From: Eurosta solidaginis
Lineage: Eukaryota > Arthropoda > Insecta > Diptera > Tephritidae
Reading direction: 5' to 3'
Assembly (NCBI RefSeq): GCF_040869045.1
Contig: NC_090319.1
Location: 358,997,739-359,061,738 of the forward strand
DNA length: 64,000 nt
The translations under genes were made by a program, and so were the position numbers. The notes under the pieces were generated by a model. The model searched no databases. It worked only from the letters and a program-made list of their open reading frames with translations, and was not told where the DNA came from. The stretch's first letter is position 1. Each line of letters begins with the position of its first letter. Below, one piece after another: positions 1 through 10,079 of this stretch.

Positions 1-410
1 ATTTTCAGGATATCTTCTATGATATATTAGAATATATATCACCGAGTTTCACGTTTATACTTTCTAAATTGCGGCAGGAATGACCAAAATCGTCTTATCT
101 GAACGATCGGTTGTATGGGAGATATATGTTATAGTGGTCCGATCCTACCGGATCCGACAAATGTCTTATATAATACAAAAACATTCTTGTGCCTAATTTC
201 ATTGAGATATCTCAAAATTTGAGGGGCTAGTTTGCGTTCAAACAGACAGACGGACGGAGAGACAGACGGACATGGCTATATCAACTCAATTTGACGCCCT
301 GATCAATTCGGTATACTTAATGGTGAGTCTATCTTCTATATTTCTCAACGTTACAAACATCGGACCAAAGTTAATATAGCATTTCATGTTCATGAAAGGT
401 ATAAAAAAGA
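1..410 (+). repeat. 3' part of interspersed repeat family A
   Basis: The segment matches the 3' portion of the longer family A copy at 36795-39685: the same text about an 'ATCGGTTGTATGGGAGATAT' block, a GACGGACGGA tract, 'GGACATGGCTATATCAACTC', 'GGTATACTTAATGGTG', and an end at 'TTCATGAAAGGTATAAAAA'. The left end lies outside the window. Family A and family B share the GACG-rich module, a feature that resembles the (GTCY)n tracts of fly mini-me/INE-1-type elements; that link is an inference. No coding capacity. Confidence 0.75.
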
Positions 411-639
411 CTCACCTCACATTTTATCCCTGTAAAATCGGAGTTTGAATCCAAATATATACTTAAAACTAGCTTTACCAGGCGCACGTTGTAACGCCCG
501 AGATCGAATGGATGTTGCGTTATTTTTTCTGTTTTGTTTGTTGATAATTTAATTTATTGTTCTGTAAATTGAATTGAATTTTGTACGCATATTTGGTGAA
601 ATTTTCTGTTAAAACATTTTATTCTTGTATCTTATTGTA

Positions 640-1012
640 TCTTATTTTATATTATTGTATTGCTTTTACCGCTGATGATTGTTGCTTTGATTACATTCCG
701 AAGAAGCATGGCTGGTGAGCCAATTTTCAAAGTTGATATATGCGCAGGCATTCCTTTTGGTTCTAAGGAGTATAGAAATTCATTTGGATAATTCACAATT
801 TTATCTTCATCTGTAACTGTGTCGGTCGATTTATATTTCGTCACTTCACCAGTAAATTGATTTTGTAAGCGATCATTGATTTTATTAACATGATCATTTT
901 TGGGAGCTAAGATAGTTCTTTCGCATAGCGAAAAAACAAAAACATTTAAATTTAAAATTCTTAATTCTGAAATATGAAAAATTTCGCCTTGATCGAAGGA
1001 ACCTCGAGCCAA
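640..1012 (-). pseudogene. Helitron Rep/helicase fragment (PIF1-like C-terminal part)
   Basis: A 121-residue frame contains the stretch between the late PIF1 helicase motifs typical of Helitron-encoded helicases: RTILAPKNDHVNKINDRL, then YPNEFLYSL, then the G-P-H...LKIGSPAMLLRN block. In the family the protein unwinds DNA during rolling-circle transposition in the nucleus. After MLLRN the frame jumps directly to a sequence like VIEATILSG, so about 15-20 residues are missing, including the CNGTR motif that the remnant at 59380-60010 retains. The upstream motifs (Walker A and B) and the Rep domain are absent. A tandem repeat shared with the 59-60 kb remnant begins about 190 bases away on the high-coordinate side. 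This is a decayed copy, certainly non-functional. Confidence 0.85.
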
Positions 1013-1203
1013 ATTTTTGGTGATGATCGAAGTATAGCAAACACGTTTTCATAGGGAACACACACACATAATGTGATTTTTATAGAAGATGTAGATAGAT
1101 TGAAGCTAAACAATTTTTTTAACAGCGGCAGATTACTAAATGTCCAAAAGGCATAACAGCTAAACTCAACAATGCAGTCAAACTTTAGGTGTTAAAATAA
1201 CTT

Positions 1204-1466
1204 AAGTTTGTACGGCAGCCATATTTTTCCCCATTCCACAATTTACTGGAGGTTTTAGGACTTAACGTCACATAGCTCCTTACCAATTTTAATTATCCTA
1301 CCATTACGACATCCAGATATATGCAGTATAATATATTCCATTTGTATGGGAGGTGCCACGCCCCCTTTTTCCCAATTCCGCATTTTCTTGGTGGTGTTAG
1401 GGATTGACCTCATATAACTCCTTACTGAATTTCAATGTTCAGGCATGTATACCTTCAAATACGTGG
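1204..1466. repeat. Helitron-associated repeat (GGAGGTGCCACGCCC units)
   Basis: Contains 'GTATGGGAGGTGCCACGCCC' and 'TTGGTGGTGTTAGGGATTG' followed by 'CATATAACTCCTTACTGA', with a weaker second unit. The same text recurs at 60060-60240. Both copies lie on the high-coordinate side of a minus-strand Helitron helicase remnant, so the repeat is probably internal Helitron DNA. The right edge abuts family B at about 1467. Confidence 0.65.
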
Positions 1467-2398
1467 TCATAGTCGGATTTCGGCCATTTTTTATACCAAG
1501 ATAAAGAGAGTTCAGATAAGTGCGTGAACTAAGTTAAGTAAAGATATATCGATTTTTGCTCAAGTTATCGTGTTAACGGTCGAGCGGAAACACAGGCGGC
1601 CGGCTGTGTATAACAACTGGGCGTGGCTTCAACCGATTTCGCCCATTTTCACAGAAAACAGTTATCGTCATAGAATCTATGCCCCTACCAAATTTCATAA
1701 CGATTGGTAAATTTTTGTTCGACTTATGGCATTAAAAATATTCTGGACAACTTAAATGGAAAAGGGCGGAGCCACGCCGACTTTGAAATTTTCTTTTATT
1801 TTTGGATTTTGTTGCACAATATCATTACTGGAGTTGAATGTTGACATAATTTACTTATATACTGTAAAGATATTAAATTTTTTGTTAAAACGAGGGCGTG
1901 TTCTTCATCCGATTTTGTTAATTTTAATATATAATAATAGTAGTAAAGTTCCTGCCAAATTTCATCATGATACCTTCAACGGCTGCCAAATTACAGCTTG
2001 CAAAACTTTTAAATTACCTTCTTTTAAAAGTGGGCGGTGCCACACCCATTGTACTAATTTTCTATTCTGCGTCATAAGGTAAACCTACCTACCAATTTTT
2101 AGCGCTTTATCCGTCTTTGGTAATGAATTATCTATTTTTTTCGATTTTTCGAAATTTTCGATATCGAAAAAGTGGGTGTGATTATAGTTCGATATCGTTC
2201 ATTTTAAATAGCGATCTGAGATGAGTGCCCAAGGACCTACATACCAAGTCTCATCAAGATACCTCAAAATTTACTCAAGTTATCGTGTTAACGGACAGAC
2301 GGTCGAACGGACGGACATGGCCCAATCAAAATTTTTTTTCGATACTGATGATTTTGATATGTGGAAGTCTATATCTATATCCATTTCGTTATACCTGT

Positions 2399-3347
2399 TA
2401 GGTTAGGTTAGGTGGTAGCTGCCCTGAACACAAAGGTCCGTTGTGATACCACATACACCAAAAATAACGGTGACTTAGATCTAGCTTGGCGGCCATGGTG
2501 GTGTGATGGTAGCATGCTCCGCCTACCACACCGTATGCCCTGGCTTCACACCCCGGGCAAAGCAACACCAAAATTTTAGAAATAAGGTTTTTGAATTAGA
2601 AGAAAATTTTTCTAGGCGGGGTCGCCCCTCGGCAGTGTTTGGCAAGAGCTCCGGGTGTATTTCTGCCATGAAAAGCTCTAAGTGAAAACTCATCTGGCTT
2701 GCAGATGCCGTTCGGAGTCGGCATGAAACATGTAGGTCCCGTCCGGCCAATTTGTAGGGAAAATCAAGAGAAGCACGACGTAAATCGGAAGAGAAGGTCG
2801 GCCTTAGATCTCTTCGGAGGTTATCGCGCCTTACATTTAGTTTTATTTATTTAGATCTAGCTACTAAGAGAATCGTTGGGTGGCAGCGATAAAGCTCCGA
2901 ATGATACCGATCTCAACTTTCGATAAATCTTCGGGAGATCCAAGTGAGTCGCGACCGAATTACTTTCGCCTATTTCTGGCAAAAGCTGGGCAATCAAGCA
3001 TAAAGTGATTTGGTGATTCAACTTCATCATCCTCCATACAGCTGCCGCAGGATGGATTTTTCAGTATATTGAGACGTACCGCATGGATACTCATGGGACA
3101 GTGCCCTGTCAAAACCCCAATCACCATTGAGAGGTGAGTCTTAGTGAACCCAATTATTTCAGCAGACCTCCTGCCATTCACTTTTTGCCAGAAAGATCTT
3201 GCTACCCTGCAAGACGTGGTGTCCGCCCAACGTTTTGCTGAGCTGACTCGAGGCCTAGCTATGGAGGAGCAATCCACAGGTAGCCAGTGGAATCCCGAAA
3301 TCCCTACAGCCATCTTTATCCGGTTCTGTTGTACCGATGCGGGTTCA
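2399..3347 (-). mobile_element. 5'-truncated LINE, C-terminal coding end and 3' end
   Basis: Minus-strand frame up to about 3347 encodes the tail typical of LINE proteins that end in an RNase H/zinc-knuckle-like region: LTGHCPMSIHAVRL, then C-G-S-C-M-E-D-D-E-V-E-S-P-N-H, then LDCPAFARNRRK. The spacing Cx2C...Hx4C is visible. The 3' end carries a telomere-like tail, read on the plus strand as TTAGGTTAGGTTAGGT at 2399-2413. The insertion is flanked by the 9-bp duplication TATACCTGT and is itself split by a SINE. Net LINE length is about 570 bp, so this is a heavily truncated copy. Same family as the 4525-5190 fragment. Clade not resolved; the paralogue's RNase H points to the I/LOA-like group. 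Confidence 0.85.
2487..2850 (+). mobile_element. tRNA-derived SINE, full-length copy with 12-bp target duplication
   Basis: 364 bp bounded by perfect 12-bp direct repeats TTAGATCTAGCT (2475-2486 and 2851-2862). The head has a pol III A-box-like TGGTGTGATGG (about 2498-2508) and a B-box position GGCTTCACACC (2542-2552) that has drifted from GGTTC. The body ends in '...GGTTATCGCGCCTTACATTTA' followed by T-rich sequence. A second copy of identical length is at 37354-37717. The open frames on both strands here are shadows of the SINE. It lies inside a LINE which lies inside family B, so it is the youngest of the three. Confidence 0.9.
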
Positions 3348-3420
3348 TATACCTGTACAACCAACCGTTATCCAATCAAAGTGAATATACACTGTGTGCA
3401 AAGCACGCTGAGTATAAAAA

Positions 3421-4520
3421 CATTGCAGTATACATATGTAGACACTTTTTTCTCTTCTCCCCATCCATTCAATCATTTATTTACATTACATCTGCCTTTT
3501 ATGACACTCAAATCACATGATTGATTGTATATATGTTCATAAATAATACTGGATTTTAAATTGAGAAATAGTACATACATATATCCATAAATACAAAAAT
3601 CACATAAATTGAAACCAAATATCAATAAAATTCTGTTCTACAATAGCTTACATTCATAAATCTACTAACATAGCTAGTTGAAATAACGATTGTCGTTAGA
3701 TTTAAAACACCCCAGTAGTCTAACAAATCAGTTATAAAGTAGTAAAGACATCTTACCTTTCATCTGGAGAGCTTTTCATTTTGATACATCACTACGCATT
3801 TAGAATTCGAAGCATAATTTTAAAGCCATTCATAGATTTAAACAATTTTACAACTGGTTTGGCTTAAATTTGAAACAGGACCCGTATCGGGTTAAGCGAT
3901 CACGTATCGAAAACCAATTGCACTCAAACGATTAATATGAATCTGTGAAGCTATACGTAAGAATGATGAATTGTGAGTCCACTAATTACTTGTAGCCACT
4001 ATTTCACGTACTAACTTAATCCCAATCACCATTTCAGTGTTATTGCGATTTAAGAACTCGATCACAGATCGTATAACACGATAAGGGACTAGGTTTTTGG
4101 TTTCTCTTATTAAACAGGCTTTTTCAGTAATATTCGGTTTACAGCAGAATGGGAACATAAACAAATAATATGACTTTAACCTAACGTATTTGAAAGGGCT
4201 TTATTCTGTAACTATAACCTGTAATTAAAAATGCGTATTTTAACAGCATATGAAACGCTTCTACTTTCAAATTGAAATGCAGAAAACGGCCCAGAGTTTA
4301 AGTTAGAAACACTTTTGGTTTAAAATACATAACATACCGTTGTTCAGATTTGAAACAAAAAGTCTAAAATTGAAACCCAGCTAAGCGCTTCCAGATTTTG
4401 AAATATCTGAAAAGTTTCAAATTTAAATCAAATTTGGTTTGGTCATATCCAAGAAAGTTTTGTATTTAGACAGAAATTTTAACCCTGCATCATTTTACGT
4501 ACAACACTTAATTATATCAA
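3421..4520. other. No gene seen; AT-rich unique-looking DNA
   Basis: No frame with recognisable protein similarity and no strong repeat. The 60-residue frame at 3982-4164 looks like chance. Several segments recall fly intergenic DNA with short A/T runs. Confidence 0.5.
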
Positions 4521-4524
4521 CGTG

Positions 4525-5190
4525 TGCAATGTGCTCAAAAAGAGTCGATACCGAAATACATTCGCCTAGTTCTGACAAAAGCTGGGCAGTCAAGAATAAA
4601 GTGACTCGATGATTTCACCGCATAATCCTGCAGCAGCATGGAGTTTCTAGAATATTGAGACGTACCGTATTGATTTCCATAGGAAAGTGTCGTGTGAAAA
4701 CCCCAATGACCATTGATAGATGAGCATTTCGGCAGACCTCCTGCCATCCCGGGCAAAAAGATCTTGCTACCGTGCAGAAGGTGGTCTCCACCAAACGCTT
4801 GGTGAGTTGACTCGAGACCCATCTATGCAGCAGCAGAACACAGTTGTCCAGCAGAATCCAAAAATCCCTAAATCCATCTACCCATGCCGGCTAATAGATC
4901 CGCTTGACAGTTGCCCGGGATATCGCTATGGCCCGAGACCCAGATAATTTTAATTACAACATATTTTGATGCAATCCTAAGCGAGGTTAGGCACTCCCAG
5001 ACCACCCTCGTTAGCACTATAGTTGAACACAAACCTTTGATAGCCGCTTAGTTATCCGAGTAGATGTGAAATTCCCTAACCGTAGTAGCTTGGGATAGCA
5101 TTTTATTCAGCGCATTTTTAAGCGCGGCAACTTCCGCTTGGAAGACGCTGCAGTGATAAGCCAACTTAAATTTGCGGCTTACATTTAGTT
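4525..5190 (-). pseudogene. LINE RNase H and C-terminal domain, degenerate
   Basis: Read on the minus strand from about 5160 downwards: SVFQAEVAALKNAL (the RNase H glutamate helix), EFHIYSDN-stop-AAI (the catalytic aspartate region, broken by an in-frame TAA), GHSDIPGNCQADLLAG (the conserved H...D end of RNase H), and finally LDCPAFVRTRRM. The domain degrades the RNA strand of the RNA/cDNA hybrid during target-primed reverse transcription in RNase-H-bearing LINE clades. The 3' part matches the LINE at 2399-3347. Stop codons and frame changes show it is dead; no reverse transcriptase domain is attached. Confidence 0.85.
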
Positions 5191-5890
5191 CTTGACAATG
5201 AGCAATGAAATTTTGGAACGCATTTTATTGTTATTGTTGTTTTAGCAATGTACGTATGTGTATGAAACAGGTACGCTCCAGTAACTAGTACCTTTAAGAT
5301 ACTATCTTGCCCATGTCTCGGGTATAATTTCGTCATGTTTAACCTTCCCGAATTGGTACTAGTCTAGATACCAGTAGCAGTCTTGTCCAAATCTAAGCTT
5401 GACATAATCGTTAAGCACAAAAAATGCATCTTATACCGTCACGTCTGATTTTCATTTTCTAAACACACACCTATCTTTTTTCCCAACTTTTCCATCATTT
5501 GGATCCGATTTCATACACCAACTTTTGCCAATATTAAAAACATCAATGTAGCTATACTTCTTAATTGAAAAGTTGCATGATGCATTGCGTCAGCCAAGCT
5601 TTGTCATTCCCTCATCCGTTGTCATATATCGCATGAGTTACCAACAAATAACGCTCTAAAGCGACATCGCTAATGTGCCCAATGCCACATACACTATAAA
5701 GCAAATATACATTGAAACAAACGTACATACCTATGTAAATACGTGGGTAATATAACGTGTATTTGTTGCTGAAAGCACAGGATTCAGTAGCTCAGTTTAG
5801 AATATTCGGTTGAATTTCATTGTAGTGTAACTCACGTAACCCGAATAGATTTATTTAGCTTTCATTCTATTACATATACATATACACAAA
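5191..5890. other. No gene seen
   Basis: Unassigned DNA between the LINE fragment and the hAT element. Only short tracts such as ACATACATA-like repeats near 5870-5885 are visible. Confidence 0.45.
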
Positions 5891-5898
5891 GTTACACA

Positions 5899-7373
5899 CA
5901 GTGGCGTAGACAGCTTTTTGTGATGGAGGGGGATTTTATTTCAAAAAATTTTTTTTTGCTTTTAAGTTATTTTTATTGGTTATTTTTTATAATCAAGATA
6001 ATCACTTATTATAATGTATAAAAGCACACAAAAATAGGGATACATATTTTACTTGGTTGCCCTCAATATGCGAAACAATCTTTCAATAATTAAAGAAGTA
6101 AACCAAGTTTTCGGAATTTTTTCGATAACTTATCTATGACATCATCAGCTGTAATTGCAATGCCATGATGAATAGCCAAAGCAGATAGTCCATTCAAGCG
6201 GTTATACAATAAAATATGATGCAAAAATTAATTTTTAATTTTAGAATAAAATTCATAAATCTTAAAGCAACAATAATTACTTACTTCTTTTGTCGTGTTT
6301 CTCAGAATTGTCTTTATCCGTTTCAAACTTGAGAAAGTGCGTTCCGCGGTTCATTTAGATACCGGTAATGTAGCTAATATCCTTAACACTACGTTCATAT
6401 TCGGGAAATTTTCGTCTGGACAATGATCAAGCGCATCCAAAGATTTTCAGGTTGGATATCGCCTCTACGAATCAAACAGCAGTGCCATACTTCTAATCCG
6501 GCAAAAACAGCAGTTGGCACTGCAGTGAGAAATTCCTGATAAAACTCGACTGTCTTGATGAATTTATCAGCTACTTTTTCAATTTCTTTCAAATCATGCC
6601 TGAAAAGAGCAGAAAATCCTTCTAGTATATTTTCATGCTAAGTGAATCTTTCTCCAGGATCAATGATGTAAGAATCTAGGAAAGCATTGAACACTGCTAC
6701 ACGAAAATAATCTTTTGTTCTTTAAATTTCAGGATTTGCCCGTTTTTTTGTCTACGCGCTATTCTTCTCAATGTCAAGAGTTTCAGCATTTTTTTTTGAA
6801 GCTTCGTAGATTTCAGAAAAATCATCTTTTTTACTTCCTCACGCAAATCTTTGACGAGATACATGGCTTGAACCAAATCTAAATTAACCTTTTGCAATGC
6901 GCGACGCAAAGGCGACGAAAGTTGAAAAAATACATTGATAATATGTAACCATATTAAAAATTCAAAATCCACGCCATTTTTAAAAATTTTGCGTCTTTTT
7001 CCGAGGTTCTCATTTCATTTAGAGTTTCGTAAACGAACCGAAATAACTCATAAAAATCGCTGACGTCTCACATTTCGAAACCCATCGAGTCAGGATCAAT
7101 CTTTTAAAGATTTCGTTCGTGGAGTTTCGTTAGATTCTTCAATCGTGTTTTCCAAAGTAGCTTTTCTTTTAGGTGTATGCAAGAAATACATAACTATCTT
7201 GAAAAGATTTTTTTCTTTCTAATTTTGGAGTGATATAAATAATTTAATACTGCAAGAAGTTTAATCGCAGTTCGAGAAATGAATGTATACATGAATATGT
7301 ATAAGTAAAAATTTTCAAAAATTATTTTTTCAATTTCCCATGGGGGGCAGGGATCCCCTTACCTACGCCACTG
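5899..7373 (-). mobile_element. hAT transposon, decayed, with perfect 8-bp target duplication
   Basis: Ends are CAGTGGCGTAG at 5899 and its reverse complement CTACGCCACTG ending at 7373, a canonical hAT-type terminal inverted repeat. The flanks are a perfect 8-bp duplication GTTACACA (5891-5898 and 7374-7381), the diagnostic hAT footprint. The 1475-bp body encodes a broken transposase on the minus strand. The perfect duplication suggests that the insertion has not been rearranged since, although the coding region has decayed. A second hAT with the same terminal decamer is at 30259-31845. Confidence 0.93.
6119..6980 (-). pseudogene. hAT transposase remnant with C-terminal dimerisation motif
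   Basis: Reading downwards from about 6972: a frame starting MDFEFLIWLHIINVFFQLSS, typical of the ZMYM/KIAA1586-like hAT transposases; near 6592-6395 a second segment (KEIEKVADKFIKTVEFYQEF); near 6350-6300 TAERTFSSLKRIKTILRNT, the hallmark of the hAT C-terminal dimerisation domain; near 6225-6120 LYNRLNGLSALAIHHGIAI followed by ADDVIDKLSKKF, the protein's end. Several frame changes and stops separate these pieces and the N-terminal zinc finger and most of the catalytic core are missing. The family cuts and pastes DNA in the nucleus; this copy cannot. Confidence 0.88.
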
Positions 7374-7381
7374 GTTACACA

Positions 7382-8589
7382 TACATAGTTATGTTGGTGT
7401 GTAATTTCACGTTTTCTATTTTTATCAACGTTTTTATTTGACATTGACAATACGTTGTTCATCAATATGTTGCAGCTAAAGTTAGCAAAAGTGGTTGGAA
7501 TTTAGTTTTACGAGCATAAAACCGCATAGATTTTTCAATTTCGTTGACACTCATTGATGTTGACTTTCGTGATTGTTTGTCATCAATGAGGGCATGCAAC
7601 AATGAATTCATGTTAACAAGCATGCATAAATATATCATATCGCAAACCTAGATCAAAAGCAAGCTTACTCAAAAATCTGAAATTTCGAAGTTATGAGTTC
7701 CTTCGGAATTCCCAATTCAATACCTATCGATCCGCATAATCGATTTACTAATAACTGCATGGATCAGTGAGGAAATTCTTTGTAAAAAAATAAATAATGC
7801 ATTGGCGCTTATGGGAGAGGCAGCCAGTTTTTCGCGTTTTTTGAAAATTGCGATTTTTTGAGTTGAGCACTGTTTTGAACCGGGTGTGCGATATATATAT
7901 TATATATATTGTCAATCACACATATGTGATTGCTTTTTATATATACATACATACATACATAGTTGTATATGCACAAAACTACATATTGCAAATAACGATT
8001 GAAAAGTATTTTCAAATAACCATCAGTAAAACAATACATTTGGTTCATATTAACTACTGCTGTACTGAAAAAAAAAAGTCTGAAGATGCACTCGAAAATT
8101 CAATTGGGACAGTTATCATCATTACTCGAATGTAAACAACCAGCATTTTGAAACCCAAACAAACCAAAACCGAGTTGTAATTATATTCCACTATCGACCG
8201 TTTCCACCATCTACGGTGAACGCTAACTAAAACTTTATTTAATTGAAATCGTTCGGTAATCTCTCAGATAAAGTGCCATATAGCCTTAGCCGGATATGCT
8301 GGTAACGGTATTAATTGTTTTAGATTCCGACTTGTAAATTTAGCCAATTAAATCGCTGTAATTGAACAGTTATAACAAAAACAAGATAAACAAATTTTAA
8401 GCGCATCTTTAATAGGAATGGTTCAAAACGCAGCACGACATGAATTTTGATTTTAAAATGTTAACAAAAGCTGTTTTAAACAGCTTGTTAGGAACAAAAC
8501 AATAAAAGTAGAACGAAATTGCCAAACTTGGAAGGAATAAATTCTTGTGAAGACCATTTCCGCTGCGTTTAATCCTATCACCTACACCA
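7382..8589. other. No gene seen; contains a short TACA microsatellite
   Basis: AT-rich DNA. A (TACA)n run with adjoining TATA-rich tract lies at about 7890-7965. The frames at 7809-8048 and 7848-8135 overlap on opposite strands over this low-complexity tract and are not credible genes. Confidence 0.5.
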
Positions 8590-8719
8590 TCTCCAGTTGT
8601 AAATGAGAATAGTCAATTGCAAATGCAAAAGCATCATATTGAAATGAGATTACTCAATCGTTAATCAGAAAGCATCATATGGAAATAAGAGAAGTCAGAT
8701 GTAAATGAGAATAGTCAAG

Positions 8720-9562
8720 ATTCGATTAAGCTGGTCAATACTTTTTGTATATGTATGTAATAGAAATAGGCTGCAATGACCAAACATTTTGCTTTAGTAC
8801 AAGTAAAAGGACTCCACTATTCAAGCCCTACGTTTCGCTAATCTTCTTACCTTCTTCAGGGGTAGACTGCAATTATTAAAGTATAATACACCACAAACAA
8901 CAACGTTGAACATGAAACATGAAAACAGAAAATTATAGAACTTAAAATTGAAGAACTTTTTTTGTAAATATGACATTAAGTTAAAAAACTTACGATTTAT
9001 GTGTATAAATATGTAATTATCATTTACATAATGCACACTTGTCATTAATAAATAAATTAAATTCAAGTCAAAATTTAAAAAGGTTTAGATATCCTTCTAT
9101 TTAGGTATACTTGTCAAATTGGACTTTGATCCATAAGTAGAAGAAACCAACAGTTATCATAAACATAATAAATATGAGGATAAAATGTCATCAGCGTCCT
9201 CTTTCCTGTTTACAGTTCGGCTTCTGTTTTGCACTATTCGCAAACTTTCCAGTGTCAATTTGACTTTTCCTCGTTTTTCTTTAAGATTTTCGCATTGTTT
9301 ATGTCAGCTATGTAGCCAGTGGCTGTTGTATGTTGCGATAGTGCTGTGCTGTTTTGGTTGTTTTTAATGTCTGCAGCATGTTCTTTTAATCTTAAGCCTA
9401 GTGTACGTTTTGTTGTTCCTATGTATGTTTTATTGCATGTTTGGTTTTCTGTTCCCTTACATTCGATTTCGTAAACTATATTGTTTTGTTGTGACGTTGG
9501 AATCGGGGTTTTTGTTTTGGTGTTGATACTTGACAGGGTTATGTTAGATTTATATGCCAAAC
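8720..9562 (-). mobile_element. 5'-truncated Penelope-like element
   Basis: A retroelement fragment inserted in the fold-back array. It retains the GIY-YIG endonuclease coding segment (9255-9560) and a 3' sequence that, on the minus strand, reads CTGAAGAAGG...GCGAAACGTAGGG, a layout often seen near Penelope-like element ends. ATAGTCAAG occurs on both sides (8711-8719 and 9563-9571), but every array unit contains ATAGTCAA, so this duplication could be pre-existing. The reverse transcriptase domain is absent. About 840 bp long. Confidence 0.8.
9255..9560 (-). pseudogene. GIY-YIG endonuclease domain of a Penelope-like element
   Basis: The 101-residue frame contains NNIVYEIECKG, a Cys-containing spacer (ENQTCN), then KTYIGTTKRTLGLRLKEH and TALSQHTTATGYIADINNAKIL. 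IVY...YIG is the GIY-YIG core, the following arginine and the KEH glycine-to-histidine region match the Penelope-type nuclease that nicks target DNA for priming. The domain seems complete but is detached from its reverse transcriptase by the 5' truncation, so the copy is not autonomous. The frame runs into the host array at its 5' end, so the Met start is not meaningful. Confidence 0.88.
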
Positions 9563-10079
9563 ATAGTCAAGTGTTAATGCGAAAGTGTCATATGAAAATG
9601 AGCTTAGTCAATTTTAAATGCGAAACCGTTATATGGAGATGAGAATAGTCACTTGTAAAGGAGAAAGCATATTTATATTTATGGTTTCTCATTTACACCT
9701 CACTATTCTCATTTACATTTGACTATTCTCATTACAAACTTACTATTCTCAAGTACAAATGGCGCTTTCCCATTTTCATATAACACGAGGAGCCCTATCG
9801 CCTCCTTTTAGTTTGGTTGGTTAGTTATTTTATGAATAAGAAATATGAATTGAAAAGCCTCTAATTAAGCTTCTGATCAAAAAGCGTTTTCAATTTAACT
9901 CAAATAAGGGCTCAAAGTGATAAAAAACAGCCAAGACACAGAAAAACCTCCACGAAAACTTCAGAAGGTTCATGAATTCTGATCACAGTCATGTGTTTAT
10001 ACCATGTGAGATGTGACCCAAGAAGTTTTCTGTAGCCTTATCTGTTCAATGAAAAACACTATGGACACAATCAATTTAT

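Larger units (their letters stand above)
1467..3420 (+). mobile_element. Interspersed repeat family B, 5'-truncated copy split by a LINE
   Basis: From 'GTGGTCATAGTCGGATTTCG' onward this aligns by eye with 21552-22590: the same 'AAAGATATATCGATTTTTGC', the GGGCGTGGCTTCAACCGATT block, 'TTTTCGATATCGAAAAAGTG', the GACGGACGG tract, and the end 'CCAACCGTTATCCAATCAAA' through GAGTATAAAAA. The first 0.75 kb of the family is missing. The copy is interrupted at TATACCTGT, which is present at both 2390-2398 and 3348-3356 around a LINE insertion. Open frames inside (for example 1756-2082) are short and not conserved between copies; I do not consider them genes. Confidence 0.85.
8590..9790. repeat. Fold-back array of AATGAGAATAGTCAA-type units, split by a Penelope-like element
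   Basis: Units around 'AATGAGAATAGTCAATTG' and 'AAAGCATCATATGGAAATGA' fill 8590-8719 and resume at 9563. After about 9675 the same units run in the opposite orientation (TTTGACTATTCTCATT), giving a palindromic structure centred near 9680. The interruption 8720-9562 is a retroelement. This looks like a fold-back or MITE-type element with internal tandem units; I do not recognise the family. Confidence 0.7.

Noticed and set aside
8828..8859. Hammerhead-ribozyme-like core in the Penelope-like element (minus strand CTGAAGA...GAAAC)
   Set aside because: Penelope-like elements can carry hammerhead motifs, and CTGAAGA and GAAA are present, but stem II needs an extra unpaired base and a mismatch and stem I does not pair, so I cannot support an active fold.
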